From Pieris napi (taxonomy: Eukaryota; Arthropoda; Insecta; Lepidoptera; Pieridae), in NCBI RefSeq assembly GCF_905475465.1, contig NC_062259.1:13030501-13094500 (forward strand): a stretch of 64,000 bases of DNA. The letters run 5' to 3'. The number at the start of each line of letters is the position of its first letter. Position 1 is the first letter of the stretch. Below are positions 1 through 9,761 of the stretch, in pieces. Below the pieces are notes generated by a model that did no database searches, had not been told where the DNA came from, and worked only from the letters and a program-made list of their open reading frames with translations. The position numbers were made by a program, and so were the translations under genes.

Positions 1-858
1 TAATTCTATTATCTATAACCTAGTTCATGGTTCTCTAAAGGCCGGCTATCATCGAACTTGTTTTACCATAAAAATATGCCATTGTAAAGTCGTTTTATGA
101 TATTCGGCAAAACTCGATATTGTTCACTGTTCAAGGTCGGGAAAAATGCGTAATGTTAGCTATTTAATCTATAAAGCCTGCTTTTTATTGGTAAATTTTT
201 TGTTACCGAATAGTTAACTGTTTGATATAATCAACAAAATTACGATTCGTCACTGTAGAATGATAACCTCGATCAAACCATTTATTTTTTATTCTTAGAC
301 TCTTATGTTATTTAACTGGGTTAATCATGGAGTAAAGACTTATTTGTGTTATGTTATGTTATGTTATTAATAAACAAGTCCTTTTACCATCTAAAACTAC
401 GGACAAAAACAAATGAATTTTTTTTTTCGTTTCCTATAATATTTGGTTCTCTGGACATGGTTATCATTCTACAGCGACGCATTGCAAAATAATTGGCGCT
501 ACAATCCAATATCGATTTGGCATCGGATGTCTTTGATGAGATTTGTTTTACAGGCCGGATTCCAGAGTCACAGCCATTTTTACATTTAAAAAACACCTTC
601 AGTATATGTAATGGTTAAAATAATTTGTATGAAAAATAAAATCTTTTCAGTTTCAAAAGACGCATTTTGTATTAGCCTGTAATACTTTTAAATGTATTTC
701 AAGTTGGTCTTGACATATAGGAGTCGTGCTCAGCGCTCTCAACTCTGAAGCTAAGTTTGACTCTGGCACGTCAAAAATATATTGGATTTCGATGTACCGG
801 AGTGATAGTTCACGCTTCGTGTTATCGAGCTGTAATCTGAAAACGACCAAAAAACGTA
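1..858. repeat. Direct repeat, copy 1 (runs off left edge)
   Basis: Bases 1-858 match 2524-3381 at a constant offset of 2523 bases, and the peptides read from both copies are identical. The left end of this copy is cut by the window edge, so the true unit may be longer. The right boundary is sharp: both copies end in AAAAAACGTA and then diverge. The near identity means a recent tandem or segmental duplication, an LTR-like pair, or an uncollapsed haplotype in the assembly. Sequence alone cannot separate these. Confidence 0.9.
653..836 (-). CDS. Possible coding exon in repeat copy 1, unrecognised
   Basis: On the minus strand a pyrimidine-rich TTTTCAG acceptor precedes an open frame beginning LQLDNTKRELS and running through YIEIQYIFDVPESN to a stop at 653. 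The composition looks like real protein rather than random AT-rich frame. A second open stretch lies downstream on the same strand at 602-384 (FFKCKNGCDSGIRPVK, rich in Cys and Lys). No family is recognised. It could be a fragment of a host gene or of an unknown mobile element. No upstream exon is duplicated with it. Confidence 0.3.
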
Positions 859-1907
859 GGCGGTTATTACTGTGGTAAGTGTATTGTGTTTATCGACAAC
901 CATTATCTTGCACAGTAATGAAATTGTATTAAGTGCGCTATCAGCTATCTACCCCTTATTGCCTGACATTCTTAGTTCTTTACAATGTTCTCGCCCTACT
1001 TTTTAGCCTCATATGAGGCCAGTTAGCCAAATCACACAATATAAAACGAGGCTGTACAGTGCAATAGAAGAGTTATCGGATATGATGCGAGATCATCTTG
1101 CCTTTGCCATTATGAACGGCTGAATCTTCAATGATTAAGCACAGTTAAACTCCTACCTAGAAACAAAAACGTTTCAGTTAGCTAGACACACACACACGCA
1201 CACATCTAAGAACAGACGTTTTGTATTCCCGACGCCAAAACGAAACGGTTTTCAGGATACAGTCGGAATACATAAAAGATTTCTAGCTTAGTAAATATCT
1301 TTTTTAGTTTCCGAGTTTATCTGTAGCTAGCAAACGATTCTTTTTATCTATCCCTGATATCATATGTTTATTTATTTTATCATAGATAACCTAATGTATT
1401 TATTTCCAAAACACAATATTTCCATTTTTCGTATACCTTCATAGTAATAATAATAATAATAAAAGGAAAAATAGAAAATTAAAACAAATTTAAAAAGTTT
1501 GGTCCCTGTGGCAGTGAACCTTTAACGCTGGCAGCACTTCCTCGCTGTATAAGTATCGCACTTATTGGTTGAGCGAGGAAAGCACCAGCTCTGGGGTCAG
1601 CGGTACTATCTACCATGCGCCAACTTAAATCTTTGTGCACTTGAATCCCACGGCCCAAGAGTCTCTATTCCAAAGACTCTTATATATATTTGTGCTGTAT
1701 ATTATTTTCCGCCTGCTCTACGGACGCGTCAGCTTTCTTGCTTGTCCGAGAAAGGTGAGATGGGTTTTCGGGATCAAAGACATCCCACCCGGACGTGGGT
1801 GTGGTGTCCAAGGCTACTTAGAGGCCTCAAGGGACACTTATGGAGAGTACATATAGGCACTCCTAAGCGAACGTCGTAATATATGTAGAATATTATATTC
1901 GTATAAT
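859..1907. other. Spacer between repeat copies, no gene seen
   Basis: AT-rich sequence with a short (CA)n run near 1190. A GC-richer stretch at about 1500-1880 has overlapping open frames of 73 and 104 codons. Neither frame has recognisable motifs, and they overlap each other in different frames, so no gene is called. Confidence 0.5.
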
Positions 1908-2240
1908 ACTAGCTGACCCGGTAAACGTTGTTTTGCCATGTATATTATTTCTAGGAAACATTTTTTTAGTTCAGTAAAAATAACTATCAATAATAAAAAA
2001 TAGGGGTTGATCGTAGAGGGGTGAAAATTAAAGGTTGTATATATTTTAGAAATTAATTAAAAAATATAAATATAGGGGTGGACCACCCTTAACATTTAGG
2101 GGTTTGAAAGATAGATAGTAGCCGATTCTCAGACTTACTGAATATGCATAAAAAATTTCATAAGAATATTTATAAGAGCGAGCGGTTTCGGAGGAGTATG
2201 GGAACGAACATTGTGACATGAGAATTTTATATATTAGATG
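1908..2240 (+). repeat. Interspersed repeat family A (CTAGCTGACCC... type)
   Basis: It begins CTAGCTGACCCGG and ends near GAACGAACATTGTGACA followed by an AT-rich tail. Between are the shared segments TAGGGGTTGATCGTAGAGG and a TTCGGAGGAGTATGGGAA motif. The same family occurs reversed at 24072-24680 and 49137-49530 and forward at 63570-64000. It is a non-coding interspersed repeat; I cannot assign its superfamily. Confidence 0.75.
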
Positions 2241-2523
2241 AAACCGAGGTTATATAAAACGTGTACAACCAGTGTTGAAAAAAGAAAGCTTCAAGGATCT
2301 ATAAACGATCCTTGACCTTTCTACGAATTGCATCTTAACATTTATTGAATACTATTTATAGGCGACAAAATGTTAACAAAAATAAATAAACAAAATTTAA
2401 TTCAAATGCACAATCATCATCCGTATCAAATTCTAAGCTGGTCAGCTAAGAAACGCAAGTCTCCAATACGACCCTTGTAAAATTAATATTATTGAGGCAA
2501 GATTATTGAGGGTTTTATATCCT

Positions 2524-3381
2524 TAATTCTATTATCTATAACCTAGTTCATGGTTCTCTAAAGGCCGGCTATCATCGAACTTGTTTTACCATAAAAATAT
2601 GCCATTGTAAAGTCGTTTTATGATATTCGGCAAAACTCGATATTGTTCACTGTTCAAGGTCGGGAAAAATGCGTAATGTTAGCTATTTAATCTATAAAGC
2701 CTGCTTTTTATTGGTAAATTTTTTGTTACCGAATAGTTAACTGTTTGATATAATCAACAAAATTACGATTCGTCACTGTAGAATGATAACCTCGATCAAA
2801 CCATTTATTTTTTATTCTTAGACTCTTATGTTATTTAACTGGGTTAATCATGGAGTAAAGACTTATTTGTGTTATGTTATGTTATGTTATTAATAAACAA
2901 GTCCTTTTACCATCTAAAACTACGGACAAAAACAAATGAATTTTTTTTTTCGTTTCCTATAATATTTGGTTCTCTGGACATGGTTATCATTCTACAGCGA
3001 CGCATTGCAAAATAATTGGCGCTACAATCCAATATCGATTTGGCATCGGATGTCTTTGATGAGATTTGTTTTACAGGCCGGATTCCAGAGTCACAGCCAT
3101 TTTTACATTTAAAAAACACCTTCAGTATATGTAATGGTTAAAATAATTTGTATGAAAAATAAAATCTTTTCAGTTTCAAAAGACGCATTTTGTATTAGCC
3201 TGTAATACTTTTAAATGTATTTCAAGTTGGTCTTGACATATAGGAGTCGTGCTCAGCGCTCTCAACTCTGAAGCTAAGTTTGACTCTGGCACGTCAAAAA
3301 TATATTGGATTTCGATGTACCGGAGTGATAGTTCACGCTTCGTGTTATCGAGCTGTAATCTGAAAACGACCAAAAAACGTA
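2524..3381. repeat. Direct repeat, copy 2
   Basis: Second copy of the block at 1-858. It ends only about 100 bases before the first visible glutamine synthetase exon, so the duplication breakpoint lies in the upstream intron or 5' region of that gene. Confidence 0.9.
3176..3359 (-). CDS. Possible coding exon in repeat copy 2, unrecognised
   Basis: Exact duplicate of the minus-strand open frame at 653-836, with the companion frame at 2907-3125. Upstream of this copy the flank differs from that of copy 1, so at most one copy can belong to an intact gene. Confidence 0.28.
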
Positions 3382-3483
3382 TCTTTCATACTACATATAT
3401 AAAACAAATTGCTTAATTTACCAACAACTTGATTATTATTTTGGAGCCTCGAATTCACAGTAATAAATATATTTCATTTACAG

Positions 3484-3690
3484 ATAATCCAAAGATCCTA
3501 TCTGGGCCTGTATTGATTAACTCACCCAATGCGGCCCTTTCAAAGAGTTTGCTGAGTCGTTATCAGAACATAGTATTGTTCAATGAAGGTGATACTAGGC
3601 TCATTGCGACCTATGTCTGGATCGACGGGACAGGGGAACACATCAGGTGCAAAGACAGGACACTCAACTTTCATCCTCGAGCTCCTACTG
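3484..3690 (+). CDS. GS visible exon 1 (N-terminal beta-Grasp region)
   Basis: The acceptor TTTACAG precedes 3484; the donor is G|GTTTGT after 3690. It starts in phase 2 and encodes from DNPKILSGPVLINSPN through ATYVWIDGTGEHIRC to PRAPT. The open frame reaches back to 3429 but has no ATG there, so a splice acceptor is preferred to a start. Confidence 0.88.
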
Positions 3691-6600
3691 GTTTGTTTCT
3701 CTTGCTTTATTTAACACAAAGGATATGGGGCTAGTGCACTTCCTCTTTTAACTATACGTCCTTTATTATTTATACATTGTAATATGTTATATAGTTTTTC
3801 TTTCTACCGACTGATGTTTCTATAATTCTATGTGAGGAAGTTGCATGGAGCGCTTCGCCTAATATTCTTATGTCATTTTCACACATGTATATCCTTTCTA
3901 TAACATATTTTCATAAGTATCTGATTGTCCTATTTCGACGTGTGACGTTTGACGGCAAAAATAAAATAGATAAACTATTTTATCGCAGTCAGTTACCTAT
4001 ATTAGCATATGAAATTAATTTTACACTTAACCGTCCACCATTCGATATTTTTGAGTTAATTGAGGGATTTATATGTAACAATGTTTTAATTTTACATTGT
4101 TTATTGAAGACCGTTCTTACTTTATTATAAAGTATACCTAGTGTGCACTCAGTAGTAATTTAAATCAGCATAGAATTGTCGATTTAATTCAATTGCGGAA
4201 GTGATTAATGACTATCCATTAATGAATTAGACTCGTGTTTCGTATGTAATCAAATAAATTAGCCCATAGAGGTGTGGCTTCGTAATGATTTCACACATAT
4301 GGTATCTTTCATTACACGACTATTGACTAGTGTTATATCGTAAAGGCTTCCTCGACGTACGGACTATCCGAAGCAAATATTTTCAATTCGTAACAGTACA
4401 TCCTGAGTGCCAGATACTTAGTAAAGTAAATAAAAATACATACAAAACAACACATATATAAAAAAATAATTTCTATATTTGTTCTAATTGTTTCTTTTGC
4501 GCTTATCCTTATGTTCAAATATATCTTATGTTGTTTTCCAAAACAAAAGAAGTCCACTTCTTGCTCGCCCTATTTCATTTTCATTTCATACTTTTCCCTC
4601 AAAGGTTGCCTGTGAATAAGGGTGGTGCTCCCAAATACCAGCTTTCTTCCTTCTGACCAAATTCAGCGAAGGGTTTGTCGAATTGACAATCTCCAACGTA
4701 TTACTTATCGGCTTGATTCTCTTTCTCTACGAAGAGACATTGCGTCTCTATGCGTATTATGGAAATTGTACTATGGAGACTGTTATTAAGAATTGTTGGG
4801 GTCGATATCTCCTGCCTCGTACGGTACGAGCCATAATTGTAAAAATTTCAGAAGCATCACCTTGTTGGTAATTGGAAGTGGAAGATGGTCTGCTTCACAA
4901 GACCATCTTTTACGAACTAGCGAATTGTGGAATCGATTCCCGGTTGGGATCTTCCCTGGGAGATACGACCTTTTCGTCCCGTAGGATCGTTTGCCCCCCC
5001 CCCATTCTACTAAATCCAATTATCATATCTACTGATTTTTGCAACGAATTGTCGATAATATAATTTACTTAACAATTTGACTGTTATATCTTTAGAATTA
5101 CCAGTATGGAATTTTGACGGAAGCTCCACTTTACAAGCTGATAGAAAAAATGCAGATACTCACTTGGTGCCTCGAACCATCTACAAAGATCCCTTCAGGC
5201 AAGAACCGCATATTCTGGTCATGTGTGACACTTATAAATACAATATGGAGCCCACAGGTAATTTTTGGTTGTAAACCTTTTGATTAATATTTTTCACCCT
5301 TCCATCAGCCCTCATTTGTATTATCGATATTATTATCTTTATGTGGTGGCAAAAAAACGTTGCCGGGAGTTATTTAAACATATATATATATATATATGGT
5401 CGACTACACTTATTTTCTTTAACAGAAGCGTCACTTAGATTTAAGAACCCTTAAATAAGTCATGTTAGTTTTTGTTAGTCTAGCGTCGCAACCCCACTGC
5501 CCCTAATTTTATGTTAGTTACTCCTGTTTTAAACGATTAAACAGTTGACACTTAGCTTCAAAGAGTTACATTTATTTGAACATCCCTCCAACAACCGCCA
5601 CCGAACTTAACTCGGGTGAGAATTATATTATTGCTTCACGGTACTTTAATTTAAAAATTTAATATTGTTAAACAGAAACAAACTATCGAGTAAACTGCCA
5701 AGCTGCGTACGAGAAATGCACAAAAGAGGAGCCATGGTTCGGGATTGAACAAGAGTACATTCTCCTGGACGCAGACCTGCGCCCCTTCGGATGGCCTCCT
5801 GGCGGCTGCCCACCCCCTCAGGGACCTTACTACTGCGGCGTCGGGGCCAACAAAGTGTTCGCTAGGGATCTCGTTCAAGCGCACTACTTGTAAATATTCA
5901 AAACGTTAATACGTTTATTTGACAAAACTATTCGTACTTTAAATTTCCATTTAACACATAAAACGTTGCTTCGGCAATCTTTATGCAGGTCTAATAGTTA
6001 GCCTTAAAAGACTTATAGAGGACTATAAGTTCAAGCTTCCTGCGTCTGTTTTATTATTTTTCATTGTATAATGGCGAGCCTTCCACGTCCTTAATTTTTA
6101 GTGGTAATGTATACATGTTTTTTTACTTCCTTTTATAAATATAATTGCCACGTAAGGTCCATTGCACAACCAAAATTCGAATCTAGAATTCTGGTTGTGC
6201 AATGGACTGTAAAATTATATACCAGGACACTCCAGCGTCTTTCATAACTGGTGCTGCTCCGGTGTGGGGAAACTATTCACGCAGTGACTGCCCTAGCCTG
6301 TGTGCCTGTGTGTGTGCCAGTGTGTGCCAGTGTGTGCCAGTGCCTGCTTCTAGCCTTTATTGCCCTCTTAAGCCATAAAAACCTCTAGGTGCTGCCTTTA
6401 CGCCGGTATCCCGCTCGCCGGTACCAACGCGGAAGCGATGGCTTCTCAATGGGAGTTCCAAGTGGGACCAGCGGTTGGTGTGAAAGCAGCGGACGACCTT
6501 TGGATGGCGCGTTTCATACTTCATCGCTTGGCTGAAGAGTTTGGGATTATTGTGTCTTTTGATCCTAAACCTGTTGAGGACTGGAACGGATCTGGAGCGC

Positions 6601-8502
6601 ACGTGAACTTCTCAACAAAGGCTATGCGAGCTGAAAACGGCATTGTGTTAGTATTCATATCGGCAATGATCAAATGAAAAATGATGATAAATGAAAACAA
6701 GAGTTTTTCGCACCTCATACTAGATCTGTCCGTTTGCTTGTGTCCCTCGCTTTCGAAGCATTTTTATTAAGTTGGGATCGCGTATTTTGCTTTTTGAACA
6801 TTTATAAAATATTATCACATTTATTTTTATAACCATGAGTACGAAGAAGGTGATGTCTGTTAAATTAAAGAGAAAAATATTTTTTTATTGAAAAACACTT
6901 GACACAACCAACAACTGAGGTTTTGTTTTGGGTTCTGGAACGGATTAATGGCATTTCAATTAATTTCAATGGGGAAATCTTTGAGATACGAGCAAGGTTT
7001 CGGAACGAATTGAACTCGTACGGTACCACTGTAATACAGTGTATTTATTTCTCTGTGGCCAAAACCATTGAGTTAGTACAATAGTATCTATCAGCCAAGT
7101 GGCCAGGTTAAAGAGGCGTAAATTTCATTTCAGTGAAATCGAGAAGGCCATAGACAAGCTGTCCAAGGTGCACATGAAGCACATCAAGGTGTACGATCCT
7201 CGCGGAGGCAAAGATAACGAGCGCCGTCTCACCGGTCTGCACGAGACCGCCAGGATTAACGAGTTCACTTCGGGTAAATTACTCAATAATTGGCCAGTAA
7301 TTTATATATTTCAGATGTTCTTTTAGTATCTGTATACCTGTCTCTTAATTATAACCTAGGAACACGAATTTAATAAAGTTATTTAGTTTAATTTTATATA
7401 ACATAATTTGAAACAGGTGGTACGCAAAACTAATTATGGGATTGACAAATCATTACACATTTCACACTACAGGAGAAATACTGCTTTTTACGAAAACGCG
7501 TTATATGCGTTCCGCGTTATAACGCATGTGGCTTTACTGTATTCTGGAAACTATATCTCGCTCTTGGCGCTGGTTTCTCTTAAAGAATATTTTAGTCTGT
7601 AACATAGGGAATAGACAAGATTACAGAACATTTTAACTATTTTGGACTAAACGTATACGTTTAGTTAATATATGGACTATCCGTCCTTCCTTGTTATACA
7701 TATATATTTTTTATGTATGAATCCTAGAAATTTTAAAGAACCAAAATTAGAAACAGTATAATATGATAAGTATAGATTAAGTCAGAAACGAGAATTACAT
7801 TCGACTCCTGTATTTCAAAAACGTTTTGGATTTTGACGGAAGTCATTACCTCTGGGTGGGAGCTTCCCAGTACCAGCTCCATCCACTTGATCGTATTCAA
7901 CGAAGAGCGGTTCGAATCTTTGACTACCAAGGTGGGGTGACTCTGCATCTTGTACAACCATGGAGTTCAGAGGAGTTGTTCGGATTAATAATACCTGCAG
8001 CTGAGCTTCATCATCGGACGTCGAGGCAGAAGACGAAATCGTATCACCTCGACGTCCGCCGTTCCACAACTGAGCGTTTTTCAAGGCAGTTTGATACTAT
8101 GTGGAACCAGCTGCCCACTAAAGTATTTGCGTACCAATTTGACTCAGGGTCCTTCAAGAAAAGAGCGTACCGAGCGTAAAAAATCTTCTATCCACTTTTT
8201 TTTAGAGAGCCCTAGTCTTATTCTTCCACTTGGTCCATTCCAAATAGTTGTATTTAAAAAGCCCATAATGTAAGGCATCGCTTTTTACTTTATGTATTCT
8301 TCTTCATACATTAATTTGTCTAACTTCACAAATTTTCCACTTCAATTTTTCAGGTGTTGCTAACAGGAGTTGCAGCATTAGGATTCCAAGGAAGTGTGCT
8401 GAAGAATCGTGCGGTTACCTTGAAGACCGGCGACCCGCTTCCAATTGCGACCCTTACGCAGTCATAGACGCATTGTTACGTACTTGCATTCTCAACGAGT
8501 AA
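3484..8502 (+). CDS. Glutamine synthetase, six visible exons, N-terminus outside
   Basis: Glutamine synthetase joins glutamate and ammonia to glutamine using ATP. Six exons join in frame (3484-3690, 5096-5257, 5676-5889, 6389-6646, 7134-7273, 8354-8502) and give about 375 residues, close to the usual length of animal GS. All visible introns are GT-AG. In order one sees ATYVWIDGTGE, LPVWNFDGSST, EEPWFGIEQEY, QGPYYCGVGANKV, QWEFQVGP, WNGSGAHVNFSTKAMR, RRLTGLHET, VANRSCSIRIPR and GYLEDRR, ending LRTCILNE. The first exon starts in phase 2, so an upstream exon with the start codon (perhaps a mitochondrial leader) is missing. Oddity: after QVGP the usual Glu of GPxEG is Val. An AATAAA lies just after the stop, near 8504. 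Whether it is the mitochondrial or the cytosolic paralogue is open; an N-terminal NSPNAALSKSLLSRY segment is seen. Confidence 0.93.
4620..4985 (+). pseudogene. LINE reverse-transcriptase C-terminal remnant in GS intron 1
   Basis: Broken frames include SELWNRFPVGIFPGRYDLF. This matches the xxLWNxLPxxVFPxxYDL segment at the C-terminus of many insect non-LTR retrotransposon ORF2 proteins. Frames shift several times and no full domain survives. It lies inside the GS intron at 3691-5095. Confidence 0.6.
5096..5257 (+). CDS. GS visible exon 2
   Basis: The acceptor is ATCTTTAG and the donor is GTAATT. Joining to the previous exon restores PT-E-LPVWNFDGSST. The exon runs through LVPRTIYKDPFR and HILVMCDTY. 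The family segment between STxQA and SDT is divergent here (LQADRKNADTH). Confidence 0.92.
5676..5889 (+). CDS. GS visible exon 3 (metal-binding EQEY)
   Basis: Acceptor TTAAACAG, donor GTAAAT. It encodes TNYRVNCQAAYEKC, EEPWFGIEQEYILLD and QGPYYCGVGANKVFARDL, ending HYL with the Leu codon split over the intron. The two glutamates of EQEY are the expected metal ligands and are intact. Confidence 0.93.
6156..6208. repeat. Near-perfect 23-bp stem hairpin in GS intron 3
   Basis: Left arm 6156-6178 (GGTCCATTGCACAACC...) pairs with right arm 6186-6208 at 21 of 23 positions around a 7-base loop. It may be a tiny palindromic MITE or a structured RNA; nothing ties it to GS regulation. Confidence 0.7.
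6389..6646 (+). CDS. GS visible exon 4 (catalytic core)
   Basis: Starts after CCTCTAG. It encodes CLYAGIPLAGTNAEA, QWEFQVGPAVGVKAADDLW, FDPKPVEDWNGSGAHVN and FSTKAMRAENGI. The donor GTTAGT after 6646 (phase 2) is chosen because it alone restores the frame and family length into EIEKAIDKL. The second Glu of the QxGPxEG motif is Val. Confidence 0.9.
7134..7273 (+). CDS. GS visible exon 5
   Basis: Acceptor TTTCAG, donor GTAAAT. It encodes EIEKAIDKLSKVHMKHI, YDPRGGKDNERRLTG, LHETARINEF and TSG, matching the nucleotide- and glutamate-binding portion of the family. Confidence 0.92.
7826..8180 (+). pseudogene. LINE ORF2 C-terminal remnant in GS intron 5
   Basis: An open frame reads YLWVGASQYQLHPLDRIQRR, then SEELFGLI, HHRTSRQ, YHLDVRRSTTERFSRQF and MWNQLPTKVF before stopping. 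This is the conserved C-terminal tail of insect jockey/CR1-like non-LTR retrotransposon proteins. It is cut from its RT domain and lies sense-oriented in the intron at 7274-8353. Confidence 0.75.
8354..8502 (+). CDS. GS terminal exon with stop
   Basis: The acceptor TTTTTCAG precedes GTGTTGCTAACAGG. The exon encodes VANRSCSIRIPRKC, SCGYLEDRRPASNCDPY, AVIDALLRTCILNE and TAA at 8500-8502. An AATAAA signal overlaps 8504-8509. Confidence 0.93.
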
Positions 8503-8715
8503 GAATAAAACAATAATCGACATTTGTCGAATTGCTATTGTACTCAGTACATAACCGATTAGTTAAATACCAATTTAAAAGTTTCTGGGTAAAAAAAATC
8601 CTGCTTTGCATCTGATTAAATGTCTTAAGTAACTCTTAATAAGCTACTCTGTGGCTTTTAATGTGTTTTTTTATAAAATGCATGTGGTTTTAGCTAGTAG
8701 ATAAATGTTTAAGTA

Positions 8716-9569
8716 TAGTCCTTTTCATGAAAGAAGTCCCCCAGTCGCGGCGCTGCAATCGCATGACGTAATGTTGCCATTTATGAGTAAAAAAATTACC
8801 TATTTTATTTACATTTAGCAGATGTAATTTATCAAATAATATTATTTTCTGCATACTTCGAAGAAACAAAATTTCTGTTATGTAAAAAGTATATTTTTAT
8901 TTACTTATATTAGCGGTGTTCTACCTACTTACAGGGAAAAGATGAGAAAATAGGGTAAAGAAAAGCAATAAAATTTTTTATTAAGAGTTTTATTGCATAA
9001 TTGTTGGTTACAATTTTTTTCGAAGTACACGCCGCTGTTATACCTTCGTTTGTAATTCTTATTACAGTTTTCTCTGACACACCTGCAATTAAATTATGAA
9101 CAATTAAAAATAATAGTAACTTTAAGTTTATACTGCTTATGTAATATGTTTTAATTTCAGTTACCTAGTTTCATCACGTTATGTATTTATTCAATTTTGC
9201 CGCAAAAACGAATTTATATCATAAAAATCCCATCAATACAGCAAAAAATTATTAAATGGCAACTCTAAAAAGTACCTGTTATGGCGGCAACTCTCTTCCC
9301 AACATTGTTTAGTGGTATTAAAACACCTTGATTCTTATGTTCCGCTTCACAGAACTCTTTCACCTTTAATATCATTTATCGAGCCGAACTTTTTACAACT
9401 TTTGGCATTGTAATCAATCTTTAAAATGCACTAAGCTAGTTAAAAATTCACAAAAATCTACCACAACAAACGAACTTGATAACATCGACGGACGACGAAT
9501 GACAACATTGCCGACCTGTCAAATTTAGTTCCAAAAATCACCGCGGGACTTCTTTCATGAAAAGCACTA
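8716..9569. mobile_element. Non-autonomous TIR element, TA target duplication
   Basis: The left end TAGTCCTTTTCATGAAAGAA is matched in reverse complement at the right end, both continuing into GTCCC, with TA on both sides. The body is AT-rich. On the minus strand near 9090-8950 a short frame reads GVSEKTVIRITNEG, resembling the helix-turn-helix start of DDE transposases of the Tc1/mariner group, then decays. Probably a deletion derivative. Confidence 0.7.
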
Positions 9570-9761
9570 TACTCCGAGGCACAATAACAATATGTACATG
9601 AAATCGAATAGCTAATAAATATAATATATATATTTTGAGTTTGAGTTTGAGTTTGAAAGAAGCGCTCCGTGGGCTTATTTGAAACTAAACGAGTCGGGCT
9701 GTCAAAATGACGTCGACGTCTGACATATGTCAGATATAATGTGAATGGACTCGACGAAACT

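Noticed and set aside
1565..1879. 104-codon open frame
   Set aside because: TTG-started, overlapped by another frame, no motif, no splice context.
1..3381. LTR retrotransposon with 858-base LTRs
   Set aside because: No TG...CA ends, primer-binding site, polypurine tract or gag-pol sequence between the copies; the left end is also outside the window, so only a duplication is claimed.
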